64,000 nucleotides of DNA from Acidobacteriota bacterium (GCA_021781455.1 JAJXWV010000043.1:1-64000), one strand, 5' to 3'; positions 26,525-35,793 are shown, counted from the stretch's first letter. Translations and numbers: made by a program. Notes: generated from the letters alone by a model not told the origin.

Positions 26525-27340
26525 TCACGCTCTCGTGCCGTCCTCGATCCGACCTAACAGCCGCAACAGCCCGTCGAGGATCGTCAGCGGATGCGGCGGG
26601 CAGCCGGGAATGAACATGTCGACCGGAACGGTGCCGGCGGCGCCGTCGTGCTGCTCGGGATGGCCGGCGTAGATGCCGCCGGAGATCGCGCAGGCACCGA
26701 CGGCGATCACGATCTTCGGATCGGAGATCGCCTCCCAGGTCTTCTTCAGCGCCAGACGCATGTTCTCGGTCACCGGTCCCATGACGACGAGCCCGTCGGC
26801 ATGGCGCGGTGAGGCGACGTACTGGATACCGAACCGACCGATGTCCCAGCCGATGGTGGAGAGGACGTTGACGTCGGCCGCGCAGGCGTTGCAGTCGCCC
26901 GCGCTGACCACGCGCAATTTCAGCGAGCGCCCGAAAAGCCGGCGGAGCTTGTCGTCCAGAGCCGCGGCAAGCTCGAGGTGTGCAGCAGACCCGGCCACGA
27001 GATCGCCGCGCGTTCGCGTCGCCAGTCGATAGTCGTCGCTGAACGCGATCGCTTCCTCGGGGCAGGCGTTCTCGCATTCGGGACAGAAGATGCAGCGGCC
27101 GAGGTCCAGAGAAACGAGTGCTGAGTACTGAGTGCTGAGTACTGAGTCCGTCGGGCGTTGAGAGATGGTGATGGCGTTGGTCGGGCAGGCGTCGGCGCAC
27201 TCGCGACAGCCGTCGGGGCAGCGCGAGGCATCGATGCGCGGCGCTCCACGGAAGTGCGCGGGCATTGCAGGGGGCGCAGCATCGGGATACTTGATCGTCC
27301 GATGGCCCTGCCGTGCGCGTGTGAGGAGTGTCTTCAGCAT
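26525..27340 (-). CDS. Ferredoxin-NuoB-like subunit of Ehr-type complex (HyfH/HyfI-like fusion)
   Basis: This 271-residue protein joins two 4Fe-4S motifs (C41, C45, C48, C52 and C83, C86, C89, C93) to a NuoB/HyfI-like small subunit with cysteines C150, C153, C217 and C247. It would pass electrons to the membrane arm of the complex encoded upstream. Between the two ferredoxin motifs, residues about 65-77 (DSVLSTQYSALVS) are encoded by an ACTCAGT heptad array (27111-27150). ATG 27340 lies next to a further heptad array whose AGGACT could serve as a ribosome site. It is the last gene of the operon. Confidence 0.85.
   Translation of the reverse strand: MLKTLLTRARQGHRTIKYPDAAPPAMPAHFRGAPRIDASRCPDGCRECADACPTNAITISQRPTDSVLSTQYSALVSLDLGRCIFCPECENACPEEAIAFSDDYRLATRTRGDLVAGSAAHLELAAALDDKLRRLFGRSLKLRVVSAGDCNACAADVNVLSTIGWDIGRFGIQYVASPRHADGLVVMGPVTENMRLALKKTWEAISDPKIVIAVGACAISGGIYAGHPEQHDGAAGTVPVDMFIPGCPPHPLTILDGLLRLLGRIEDGTRA
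27111..27150. repeat. ACTCAGT heptad array inside a coding sequence
   Basis: Five ACTCAGT/ACTCAGC heptads lie in frame between the two 4Fe-4S motifs of the ferredoxin-NuoB gene, adding about 12 residues to the loop. Confidence 0.9.
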
Positions 27341-27423
27341 GAAGTCCTGAATCCTGAGTCCTGAGTCCTGAGAACCGAATCGTGAGTGACCCACTCAGGA
27401 CTCAGCACTCAGGACTCAGGACT
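27341..27423. repeat. ACTCAGG heptads, inverted pair
   Basis: TCCTGAGTCCTGAGTCC faces ACTCAGGACTCAGGACT across about 25 bp, between two genes of the same operon. The AGGACT unit is next to the downstream start codon. Confidence 0.9.
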
Positions 27424-28932
27424 TCACAAATCATGTCCACAGTAAGAAAGGTTGAAGCTCTTGTTGCAGAGCGGGAAGTCGGAGATCTCGCCGTCGCGAA
27501 GCGCCAGGGCGAGGCCGAACCAGTTGTGGAACGAAGGATCGGTGATCTTGTAGCGCGACAGCGTGCCGTCGCTGCCCGTGATCGCCACGTGACAGATCTC
27601 GCCACGCCAGCCCTCGGTGAGCGAAGCCACCAGCGTGTCGGCCGCGAGCGGCGGGACCGTGGCGCGCACGGGAGTTGCGGGCAATGCCTGCAGCTGCTCG
27701 CGAACGAAATCCGCGGAGCGCTCCAGCTCCAGCCAGCGCACCGAGGCGCGGGAATTGACGTCGCCGTAGTGCGCGGTCATGACGGGCACGTTTGCAAAGC
27801 GATAAACCCCGGTGGGGAAATCGTGGCGAACATCGATGGCCCGGCCGCACGCACGCGCCGCCACGCCGACCATCCCGATCTCCTCGGCCAGCTCCGGCTC
27901 GATCACGCCGGTGTTCTCGAAGCGCTCCGTGACCGTGGGAGTGCTCCACAGCAGCGCGATCGATTCCACGGCGTCGCGCGTGGCATTGTCGAGGCGCTCG
28001 ATGAGCGTTGCGATTCGATCGTCGGTCAGGTTGAAGAGCACGCCGCCGGGGCGTAGCAGCCCGCGGCCGAAGCGCGAGCCACACAACTCGGCGCTCAGGT
28101 TCAGGTAGTCGCCGCGGATGCGGCCGCAATACGAAGCGGTCGGCAGAAAAGCCACGTCGCCGCTGAGCGCGCCGAGGTCGCCGGTGTGGTTGGCGAGGCG
28201 CTCGAGCTCGAGGGCGATGCCGCGAAGCGCCTGGGCGCGGGCGGGAACGCGGGCGCCGCTGAGGCCCTCGACCGCGTGGCAATACGCCAGCATGTGCCCG
28301 ATGGTGGTGTCGCCGGCGACGGTCTCGAGGTAGTACGGCGTCTTCTTCTGCGGCCCGCCGATGAGCGCCCGCTCCAATCCGCGGTGCTGGTAGCCGAGCG
28401 CGATCTCGAGGTGGAAGACTCGCTCGCCGTGGCATTGAAAGCGGAAGTGTCCCGGCTCGATGACGCCGGCGTGCACCGGGCCGACCGCGACTTCGTGCAC
28501 TTCCTCCCCTTCCACGCGGAAGAAGTCCGTCACGCCGGCGACGGGCGCGCCCTCGAATACGGACGCGCCGAGCCGCAGCGGCTGCTGAAAGCGCACCCGC
28601 TTCATCCAGGGGTGGCCGGTCATGCGGATGCCGTACTGCTCGGCGATCTCGCGCTCGAAAAGGTGAAGCTGCGGGCACTCGGGCGTGAGGGAGAGGAATT
28701 CGTCGCCTGCCAGTCGCGTGCGCGCAATGCCGAGCTGGCCCGCGCCATCGTTGGCCATGACGACCACCAGCTCGACGTGGCCGTCGGCCTCGCGTCCGAA
28801 CAGCGTCGACACGCGCCACTCGTTCCAGACCGCATCGAGGATGGCCGTGCGGAACAGCGGAATCGACAGCAGCGGCACGTCGGCGAGACGTGCCGGCTGG
28901 GCGTTGCGGAGAAGGAGTAGCTCGCCTGCCAT
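27424..28932 (-). CDS. HyfG/NuoCD-like subunit lacking NiFe ligands (Ehr-type)
   Basis: This 502-residue protein has a NuoC-like N-terminus (LFEREIAEQYGIRMTGHPW, about residues 91-109) fused to a large-subunit/NuoD-like domain (GPVHAGVIEPGHFRF, ALGYQHRGLE). The CxxC pairs that hold the NiFe centre in hydrogenases are absent: the N-terminal site reads TVAGDTTIGHML and the C-terminal site DPSFHNW, with a distinct CNKSFNLSYCGHDL end. It therefore cannot be a NiFe hydrogenase and belongs with energy-converting hydrogenase-related subunits. It starts two bases after the HyfF-like stop. Confidence 0.85.
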   Translation of the reverse strand: MAGELLLLRNAQPARLADVPLLSIPLFRTAILDAVWNEWRVSTLFGREADGHVELVVVMANDGAGQLGIARTRLAGDEFLSLTPECPQLHLFEREIAEQYGIRMTGHPWMKRVRFQQPLRLGASVFEGAPVAGVTDFFRVEGEEVHEVAVGPVHAGVIEPGHFRFQCHGERVFHLEIALGYQHRGLERALIGGPQKKTPYYLETVAGDTTIGHMLAYCHAVEGLSGARVPARAQALRGIALELERLANHTGDLGALSGDVAFLPTASYCGRIRGDYLNLSAELCGSRFGRGLLRPGGVLFNLTDDRIATLIERLDNATRDAVESIALLWSTPTVTERFENTGVIEPELAEEIGMVGVAARACGRAIDVRHDFPTGVYRFANVPVMTAHYGDVNSRASVRWLELERSADFVREQLQALPATPVRATVPPLAADTLVASLTEGWRGEICHVAITGSDGTLSRYKITDPSFHNWFGLALALRDGEISDFPLCNKSFNLSYCGHDL

Positions 28933-28934
28933 CG

Positions 28935-30362
28935 TCAGCCTCCCAGCAGCCGCACCGCTTCGTGCAGCAATCTGGCGAGCGGCGCCGGGATCCACACTCC
29001 CATCAGCACCACCACCGCGAGACTGGCCACAATCGGCAGCGTCTTCAGCAGCGATTCCCGGTAGTGGATCCCCTCGGCGTCCTCGGGCGGCGTCCCCTGA
29101 ACCACCGCCAGAACCGTGTGGCCCATGCCGACGAAGACGATGAACAGCAGGGTCAGGTACGCAGCGGCAATCCCGTACCGATGCGCATTCACCGCGCCGA
29201 TGAGGATCAACAGCTCGCTGATGAACGGACCGAAAGGGGGCGAGCCGGTGATGGCGAAGAAGCCGGCCAGGAAGAGCCCGCCGGAGACCGGAAGGCGTCG
29301 CATCGCGCCGGTGACGTCCTCGAGGCGCTTGCTCTTGAATGCCCGGTGGATGTTTCCGGCGGCGAGGAAGAGCGCGGCCTTGGTCAGGGCGTTGTTGATG
29401 ATGTGCAGCAGCGCGCCGTATGTGGCCAGGCCGCCGATACCGATGCCGAGCGCGAGGATGCCCATGTGCTCGACGCTCGAGTACGCCAGGAGCCGCTTGA
29501 AATCGCGCTGTCGGACCATGAGCGCCGCCGCTGTTCCCATCGACACGAGGCCGAAGGCGACGAGCAGCTCCCGTGCGAAGTCTCCCTGTCCCGCGGCCAC
29601 GACGATCATGTAGATCCGCATCAGGGCAAAGAATGCGCAGCTGGTCAGGCCGCCGGCGAGCAGCGCGCCGACCACGCCGGGCGCTTCGCCATACGCGTCC
29701 GGCTTCCAGGTGTGCATCGGCGCCAGTCCCATCTTCGTACCGTAGCCGACGAAGAGAAACACGAACGCCGCCCGCACCCACGGCTGCGACAGATGTGAAG
29801 CTCGGCGGACGAGATCCGGAAAGACGAGCGTCGGGTCGCCGAGCCCGATCAGCGCCGCGTAAGCCATGAAGAGCGTGCCCAGCAGCGCCAGCGCGATGCC
29901 AACCGAGCCGATCATGAGGTACTTCCAGGTCGCTTCCAGCGAACGCCGGTTCTGGTTGAAGTACAGCAGCAGAGCCGTGGTCAGCGTGGTCCCTTCCATG
30001 GCCACCCACATCACCGTCAGGTGCTGCGCCAGGATCACGGTCGTGGTCGTGGTGAGGAAGATGAGCAGTGACGTGCAGAAGATCCGGTTCGGTCGTTCGG
30101 CCCGGACGCGCAGGTAACCGATGCTGTAGACGGCGCAGACCAGAAAGAGCGATGAGACGACCATCAGCACCACGCGGCCGAACGCGTCGAGGCCCAGCCA
30201 GTCTGCAAGCGTGCCGCTCGGCGACGTGGCCGCAGCAGTGAAGGTGATGGCCGTATGAATGGCTGCGGCGACCGCCACGAACCACGGCCGGACGGAGTCC
30301 TTCGGAACGAGGAACGTCACCAGTGCACCCACGAGCGGCACGACGACGAGGGCGAGGATCAT
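28935..30362 (-). CDS. HyfF-like antiporter-type membrane subunit
   Basis: This 475-residue protein has about 13-14 membrane helices and the proton-translocation module of NuoL/M/N and Mrp antiporters (TVMWVAMEGTTLTTALLLYF, KMGLAPMHTWKPDAYGEAP, RLLAYSSVEHMGILALG, NALTKAALFLAAGNIH). Lysines and glutamates in these helices form the ion path. ATG 30362 overlaps the preceding stop (ATGA), indicating coupled translation. Confidence 0.9.
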   Translation of the reverse strand: MILALVVVPLVGALVTFLVPKDSVRPWFVAVAAAIHTAITFTAAATSPSGTLADWLGLDAFGRVVLMVVSSLFLVCAVYSIGYLRVRAERPNRIFCTSLLIFLTTTTTVILAQHLTVMWVAMEGTTLTTALLLYFNQNRRSLEATWKYLMIGSVGIALALLGTLFMAYAALIGLGDPTLVFPDLVRRASHLSQPWVRAAFVFLFVGYGTKMGLAPMHTWKPDAYGEAPGVVGALLAGGLTSCAFFALMRIYMIVVAAGQGDFARELLVAFGLVSMGTAAALMVRQRDFKRLLAYSSVEHMGILALGIGIGGLATYGALLHIINNALTKAALFLAAGNIHRAFKSKRLEDVTGAMRRLPVSGGLFLAGFFAITGSPPFGPFISELLILIGAVNAHRYGIAAAYLTLLFIVFVGMGHTVLAVVQGTPPEDAEGIHYRESLLKTLPIVASLAVVVLMGVWIPAPLARLLHEAVRLLGG

Positions 30363-31000
30363 CGCTCCTCCCGCAGCCGTGACAGCCGCTCGGTGTCGAG
30401 CGAGGAGAACTCGCGCTGGATGTGGTTGAGCACGATGCCCATCACGAAAATACCGACCAGCAGGTCGAGCAGGATCCCCACCTCGACGACCATGGCCTGA
30501 TAGAGCAGGAGGCCGAAGACGTAGATCCCGTTCTCCAGCATCAGGTATCCGGTGACCTGGGAGATGGCTTTCCGGCGAGTGGTCAACACCAGGAACCCCG
30601 CCAGGAGCGTGGCCAGCGACGCGGGGACGAACATCGACCCGCGGTCGGCCGCCGCCAGCGGCAGGTGATCGGAGAAGAGCAGGGCCAGCCCCGTTCCCGC
30701 CACGCACAGCAGCAGCGACGGCACAAAGCCGAGGTACGGCTCGATCTCGTGGCGGATATGCACGTCGCGAAGGGCCTTGAGAAGCATCATCGGGATGAGG
30801 AAGCCCTTGATGACCATGGTCACGAGCACGAGGAGGACGAGCCGGATGGTGGCCTGCGACTCGATCTGCAGCGGCAGGATGCTCAGCAGGATTCCCTGCA
30901 GGGCCACGGCGCGGATGGAGGCGCGCAGGTTCGCCGTGCCGAGAATGAAGAAGTTCGTCAGCAGGAGAACGATCAGGATCGGGTCGGCGATATTCGGCAT
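30359..31000 (-). CDS. HyfE-like membrane subunit
   Basis: This 213-residue protein has six or so helices and resembles HyfE, a NuoK-like subunit with an N-terminal extension. NuoK-type features include GYLMLENGIYVFGLLL near residue 150 with the buried glutamate. It overlaps the HyfF-like gene by four bases. Confidence 0.85.
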   Translation of the reverse strand: MPNIADPILIVLLLTNFFILGTANLRASIRAVALQGILLSILPLQIESQATIRLVLLVLVTMVIKGFLIPMMLLKALRDVHIRHEIEPYLGFVPSLLLCVAGTGLALLFSDHLPLAAADRGSMFVPASLATLLAGFLVLTTRRKAISQVTGYLMLENGIYVFGLLLYQAMVVEVGILLDLLVGIFVMGIVLNHIQREFSSLDTERLSRLREER

Positions 31001-31004
31001 CGGG

Positions 31005-31901
31005 TCACTTCAGCACCAGGACGACGGCAAAGGCGGCGATCAGCGTCGCCGTGATCAGCAGTTGAGGAATACGCACGAGCCGCAGCCGTCCCATGGCGCT
31101 CTCGACGATTCCGATGAAAACGCCGATGACGAGGACGGCGGCGAGATTGAGGGCGGCATGGGCGGCGGTGTTCGCCGGATGCGGCAGAACGACCGCCGCC
31201 ACGAGCGCTCCGAACACGAACAGCTTCACCGCGCCGGCGTACAACACGAGGCCGAAGGCCGGACCGCCGTGGTCGAGCACCATCACCTCGTGGATCATGG
31301 TCAGCTCGAGGTGCGTGTTGGGATCGTCGAACGGTACGCGGGAGTTCTCGGCCAGAAGGACGATCACCCAGCTGGCCACGATCAGCACGAGGGCCGCACT
31401 GGCCGTCCGCCACGTGGGCCCGCTCACGGTCAGCAGCGACGAGAGCGTGAGCGAGTGGGCGAGGCGGGCCAGAGCGAGAAGGCCGAGGAGCAGAGCCGGC
31501 TCGGCGAGACAGGCGAAGGTCACTTCGCGCGCCGCTCCCATCCCCTCGAAGGCCGAGCCGGTATCGAGCGCAGCCGACGTCGTGAAGAAGCGCGACAGGG
31601 CGAAGACGTAGACGAACAGGATGAAGTCGCCGGTAAACGCGATCGGAGCGCTGCTGCCGATCAGCGGCAGCATCAGCGACGCCAGGAGTGCCGCGGTGAG
31701 GGCGATGGCCGGGCCTGCGAGAAACACCAGCGTGGTCGACTTGCTGAGCACTGATCCGCGCCGCAGCAGCTTGGCGACGTCGTAATAGAGCTGCAGCAGG
31801 GGCTGGCCTCTGCGGCCGGCGATGATCGCTTTCGTGCGGTTGATGACGCCGAGCATCAGCGGCGCGAGGGCGATGACCACGATCAGCTGAAGCACGATCA
31901 C
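31005..31901 (-). CDS. HyfC/NuoH-like membrane subunit
   Basis: This 298-residue protein has eight helices and the NuoH signatures GRRGQPLLQLYYDVAKLL and ENSRVPFDDPNTHLELTMIHE. It anchors the soluble arm to the membrane arm. GTG 31901 overlaps the HyfB-like stop as GTGA. ENSR-PFDD instead of the NuoH E-R-PFDLTE pattern is as in HyfC/HycD. Confidence 0.88.
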   Translation of the reverse strand: MIVLQLIVVIALAPLMLGVINRTKAIIAGRRGQPLLQLYYDVAKLLRRGSVLSKSTTLVFLAGPAIALTAALLASLMLPLIGSSAPIAFTGDFILFVYVFALSRFFTTSAALDTGSAFEGMGAAREVTFACLAEPALLLGLLALARLAHSLTLSSLLTVSGPTWRTASAALVLIVASWVIVLLAENSRVPFDDPNTHLELTMIHEVMVLDHGGPAFGLVLYAGAVKLFVFGALVAAVVLPHPANTAAHAALNLAAVLVIGVFIGIVESAMGRLRLVRIPQLLITATLIAAFAVVLVLK

Positions 31902-33850
31902 ATCGCGCTCCAGAAGAGGAGGACCAGCAGCGTCGCCCCGATGTAGAGGAGGTAGGCGTGCATGCGGCCGCTCTGGATGTGCCGGGCCACCATCAGCGTG
32001 CGCCGGATGCGGCCGCTCAGCGGAATGAGCAGGCGGTCGAGCACCGTATCCGGAACGTGGGTCTCCAGGCTGGCCTCGGTCGGAAACAGCGGCAGGCGCT
32101 GCGGAGCGTGGACGACCGGCGGCATGGCCCAGGCGAAAAACGCCACCAGACCGCGGGCAAACGACGAAGAGGTGTACTGCATCCGCGCGGTCGGCGCCGC
32201 GTATCCGCAATCCCAGGTCAGATTGCGCGGGGCGTTTCCGACGCGGAGCTTCACCATGATGATCGCGATCACGGCCAGGACCGCTAGCACCATGGCCATG
32301 GTCTGTACCGGCGCGAGCGCAGTCGTGATCGTGCCGTGCAGCCCGCTGGCGACGGCCGCTGCGCGATCGACGGCAGGCGCGATCGTCCGCGGCAGGATTC
32401 CGATGGCGAAGCAGCCCACCACCAGCGGCAGCATCGCCCAGCGCATCGAGCGAGGCGCTTCGTGCGACCGTGCCGCTGCGGCCGTGCGCGGCTCGCCGAG
32501 GAACACGGCACCGAAGGCCTTGACGAAGCAGGCCAGGGCCAGCGCCCCGGTCAGGGCCAGGGCCGGCGCGACGACCACGAGCGCCGGCGAGACCCATCCG
32601 CCTGTCACGCGCTGAATGCTGGTGAAACTGCCCAGGTAGATCAGCCATTCGCTCACGAATCCGTTGAGCGGAGGAAGGCCGCAGATGGCCACCGCACCGG
32701 TGAGGAAGGCTGCGGCGGTCCAGGGCATCCGCCGGGCCAGGCCCCCCATGCGGTCGATGTCGCGCGTCTCGGCCGAGTGGATGGCCGAGCCGGCGCCCAG
32801 GAACAGCAGCGCCTTGAAGAGGCTGTGATTCCAGACGTGCAGCAACGCCCCGGCGTAGCCGAGGAAGGCGATCGTTGGATATCCATGCGATCCGGCCACC
32901 ACTCCCACGCCCAACCCCGTCACGATGATGCCGATGTTCTCGATGCTGTGGTAGGCGAGCAGGCGCTTGAGGTCGTGCTGCGCCAGAGCGAAGGCCACGC
33001 CGAAGATGCTCGACACCAGGCCGAACACCAGAAGCGTCGCACCGAACCACGCCGGTGGAACGTCGAAGAGCGTCAGCACGCGGAAGATCCCGTACACGCC
33101 CATCTTGATCACCACGCCCGACATCATCGCGGAGACGTGGCTCGGCCCGCCCGCATGCGCGCCGGGAAGCCAGACGTGGAACGGCATCAGCCCGGCCTTG
33201 ATCCCGAATCCGACGAGCGCCAGCCAGCAGATGGCGTGACCTGCGGCCGTGAGAGCCGTTCCGGCCGGCAGCGCCGCGAAGTCCCAGCTTCCCGTCGTGG
33301 CGTGCAGCAAGGCCACGAGCGCGAAGAGCGACAGTGTCGAGACGTGACTGGCCACTAGGTAGAGCCAGGCCGCATTCCGCACCGTCTCGTCGTCGTCGTC
33401 CGTGACCACGGCGAAGTACGCGGAGATTGCTACGATCTCCCACGCCGTCAGGAAGAGCAGCAGGTTCTGCGCGGTCATCACGATGGCCAGGCCGCCGGCC
33501 AGAAGGCCGTAGAAGAATCGGACGTAGCCCGCGCGCGGCCTGCTCGCCGGCCAGTAGCCTTCGCTGAACAATGCGCCGACGCCGGCCAGAAGAAAGACCG
33601 GGGCAGCGAAGAACGCCGACAGCGCGTCGACACGAATGCGCAGTGCGCCTCCGGGAATCGCCCATGGCGCCGAGAGCGTGGTGGTCGGACCGGCCAACCC
33701 AAGGCCGGCGCCGACGAGCCCGATCGCTCCGGCCGTCATCAGCAATGCCGTCGAGATGCGGCAGGCCACGCGCGACCGCCGCGAAAGCAGCGCAGGCAAT
33801 CCGCTGAGGGCACAGAGGACTGCGGCCGCGGTGATCAACGCCGCGCTCAC
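31898..33850 (-). CDS. HyfB-like antiporter-type membrane subunit
   Basis: This 650-residue protein has about 16 helices with the same antiporter core (NLLLFLTAWEIVAISAYF, KAGLMPFHVWLPGAHAGGPSHVSAMMSG, RLLAYHSIENIGII, HSLFKALLFLGAGSAIH). The long C-terminal part includes the HyfB-type NLTWDCGYAAPTARMQYTSSSF segment. GTG 33850 overlaps the regulator's stop by four bases. Confidence 0.9.
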   Translation of the reverse strand: MSAALITAAAVLCALSGLPALLSRRSRVACRISTALLMTAGAIGLVGAGLGLAGPTTTLSAPWAIPGGALRIRVDALSAFFAAPVFLLAGVGALFSEGYWPASRPRAGYVRFFYGLLAGGLAIVMTAQNLLLFLTAWEIVAISAYFAVVTDDDDETVRNAAWLYLVASHVSTLSLFALVALLHATTGSWDFAALPAGTALTAAGHAICWLALVGFGIKAGLMPFHVWLPGAHAGGPSHVSAMMSGVVIKMGVYGIFRVLTLFDVPPAWFGATLLVFGLVSSIFGVAFALAQHDLKRLLAYHSIENIGIIVTGLGVGVVAGSHGYPTIAFLGYAGALLHVWNHSLFKALLFLGAGSAIHSAETRDIDRMGGLARRMPWTAAAFLTGAVAICGLPPLNGFVSEWLIYLGSFTSIQRVTGGWVSPALVVVAPALALTGALALACFVKAFGAVFLGEPRTAAAARSHEAPRSMRWAMLPLVVGCFAIGILPRTIAPAVDRAAAVASGLHGTITTALAPVQTMAMVLAVLAVIAIIMVKLRVGNAPRNLTWDCGYAAPTARMQYTSSSFARGLVAFFAWAMPPVVHAPQRLPLFPTEASLETHVPDTVLDRLLIPLSGRIRRTLMVARHIQSGRMHAYLLYIGATLLVLLFWSAM

Positions 33851-34527
33851 AGGGCAGCCTCCGCATCAGCCGCCGCCTGCACGATGTCGACGCCGTTGCG
33901 GCGGCGCTTCACTGCGGTGTGGAATCCGTCGTCGTTGACACACGCCGTGAGCTTCGCCAGGACGGCCAGGTGACTGGTCACCGTCGGCGAGATCAGGAAG
34001 AAGATCGAGTCCACGACGCGGTTCTTCTCCGAGGAGATCAGCAGAGGCCGCGTGAGAAACGAAAGCGAAAGGAGCGATCCCGACGAGCCGCTTCGCAGCG
34101 GAAGCACGACCGGCGTTCTCACCTGGGGGATGGCGATGCCGTCTCCGATGACCGCCAGCCCGAAGGCCTCGCGCGCCAGGACGAACTGCTGGAGAGCCTC
34201 GCGATCGCCCTCATCCGCCAGTGGCAGCGAGGCAACGATCTGCCGGATTGCGGCGCCGGCATCGCTCGAAGGGATGTCGTATGCCACGCCCCCCGCCAGC
34301 AGCGCCGCGGCCACCGAGGTGATGCCGCTGCCGCCCAGCGAATCGGCGAAGACGCGTGGAGCAAGAGCCACCTCGCGCGCGGTCGCCCACTCCAGCAACT
34401 CGGTGCGATTGATCCGGTACTCGCCGCGGATGCGCTGCGCCGGAAGCTGGCCGTCCTCGATCCAGTCGTAGACGCGCTCTTCGCCGGCGTTGAGCAGCGA
34501 TGCGACCTCGCTGACGGACAGCCTCAC
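33847..34527 (-). CDS. HTH-PTS EIIA domain protein, first gene of the Ehr-like operon
   Basis: This 226-residue protein joins an excisionase/MerR-like DNA-binding domain (residues 1-50: SVSEVASLLNAGEERVYDWI) to a PtsN/fructose-type EIIA domain (about 65-215). The EIIA phosphorylation-site motif is GIAIPQVR instead of GIAIPHG, so the phosphorylatable His is Gln135. HLAVLAKL, conserved in the family, is kept. It is probably a ligand- or partner-dependent regulator rather than a phosphocarrier. It overlaps the HyfB-like gene by four bases, so it is co-expressed with the complex. Confidence 0.8.
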   Translation of the reverse strand: MRLSVSEVASLLNAGEERVYDWIEDGQLPAQRIRGEYRINRTELLEWATAREVALAPRVFADSLGGSGITSVAAALLAGGVAYDIPSSDAGAAIRQIVASLPLADEGDREALQQFVLAREAFGLAVIGDGIAIPQVRTPVVLPLRSGSSGSLLSLSFLTRPLLISSEKNRVVDSIFFLISPTVTSHLAVLAKLTACVNDDGFHTAVKRRRNGVDIVQAAADAEAAL

Positions 34528-34749
34528 CGCTTCACCTCGGCGACGCCAGGATTTTCAGCAGTGGAGCGGGAGAGAGCCATCGAGGCCGCAGAGCCGCGGC
34601 GGAGGACCACCGTGATTGGGCAACTCTCCCGAAAACTGAGAGCCGATTTCGGGACGAACAAACCGCCGCGTATTGTACGCCGCCCCAGCCAGACAACAGT
34701 GAGCAGGACGCTTGCGGATGGGGGCTGCGTTTGCTACGCGCGACGCCCC

Positions 34750-35036
34750 CCGTCACTCTGAGAGGCTATGCAGAAATCAAAAACGGTGCGAACGCGCCCT
34801 TGTCATCCCGAGCGTGAGCGAGGGATGACAAGCAATCGTGGTGAGGAGCCTTCTCACCGGCGACCGTGATCAAGGGCAAGACTCCACAATCGTGCAATTT
34901 TGAGACTCTTCGCCGCGCTCCGCCGCTTCCACCCAACCCACCTCCCCGCGGCTCCGCCGGCTCAGAGTAACGGGGGCTCTGCTCCGTTGGCTCACGGGCC
35001 CGCGGCTCCGCCGGCTCGGAGTGACGGGGGCTCTCC
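34750..35036. repeat. Dispersed repeats upstream of the Ehr-like operon
   Basis: The 520-bp gap 34528-35049 has no gene. Its left part shows nothing recognisable. The right part holds CACTCTGAG, GTCATCCCGAGCGTGAGCGAGGGAT, AGACTCTTCGCCGCGCTCCGCC and several CCGCGGCTCCGCCGGCTC units. Confidence 0.8.
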
Positions 35037-35049
35037 GGCGGTCGAGTCG

Positions 35050-35793
35050 TCACTGCGGCTTGAACGCCACGGTCAGCTCGAACCAGGTGTCGACCGGCTG
35101 GCCGCGGAAGATGCCCGGGGCGAACCTCCACTGCCGCAGCGCTTCGAGAGCCGGCTGATCGAAGATGGACATCGTGCTGCTCACCACGTGCGCATCGCGG
35201 ATCTGTCCGCTCTTGTCGACGATGCACAGCAGCACGACCTGGCCCGGCAGATGTGAGATCAATGCAGCGCGCGGGTACAGGGGGTCGACTCTGTGCAAGG
35301 CGATCGGGCCGTGCACTTCACCTCCGGGCTGGTAGACCTGCGGCTCCGGAGCGACCGTCGCCGTCACCGGCTGCGGCACTGCGGTATCGACTCCGCCCGG
35401 CACTCCGTTCGGATCGCCGTAGCCGGTGGTCGCCGGGTTGCCGGCAGGAGCGAGTGCATCGCCGTTCGACGGCCCGACAGGCGCGATCGTGTCGGGGATC
35501 CGGTCAGGTGCGGTGACCAGGTTCGGCGCCGTTCGCGCGGGCGGCCGCTGCGCCGGTGCCGCGCTGGTCGGGTGAGGCGCCGTGCGTACTCCGAGAGGCG
35601 GCGGGATGACGACAGGGAGAACGCCGGTGAACAGGGGCATCTCCCTTGGCGCACGCGTCGGCAGCGAGAGCGAAGTCACGCTCATGACGATCACCGCGGT
35701 GATGACGGCGGTATGGGCGGCGAGGGATATGGTCAGCAGGCCGTAGCGGCGCTGCGCGACCGCATGCGCCCTGATCTGCGAGGTCTCGAACAT
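35050..35793 (-). CDS. TonB-family energy transducer
   Basis: This 247-residue protein has one N-terminal helix (about residues 22-42), a proline/alanine-rich periplasmic spacer and a C-terminal TonB domain with VDPLYPRAALISHLPGQVVL, VSSTMSIFDQPALEALRQWRF and a final FELTVAFKP. It would couple the inner-membrane proton gradient to outer-membrane receptors such as the one at 57534. AAAGGAGG precedes the ATG. No ExbB/ExbD genes are in the window. Confidence 0.88.
   Translation of the reverse strand: MFETSQIRAHAVAQRRYGLLTISLAAHTAVITAVIVMSVTSLSLPTRAPREMPLFTGVLPVVIPPPLGVRTAPHPTSAAPAQRPPARTAPNLVTAPDRIPDTIAPVGPSNGDALAPAGNPATTGYGDPNGVPGGVDTAVPQPVTATVAPEPQVYQPGGEVHGPIALHRVDPLYPRAALISHLPGQVVLLCIVDKSGQIRDAHVVSSTMSIFDQPALEALRQWRFAPGIFRGQPVDTWFELTVAFKPQ

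Noticed and set aside
26525-33850. NiFe hydrogenase or formate hydrogenlyase
   Set aside because: The large subunit lacks both CxxC pairs that bind the NiFe centre, and no hyp or formate dehydrogenase genes are present.
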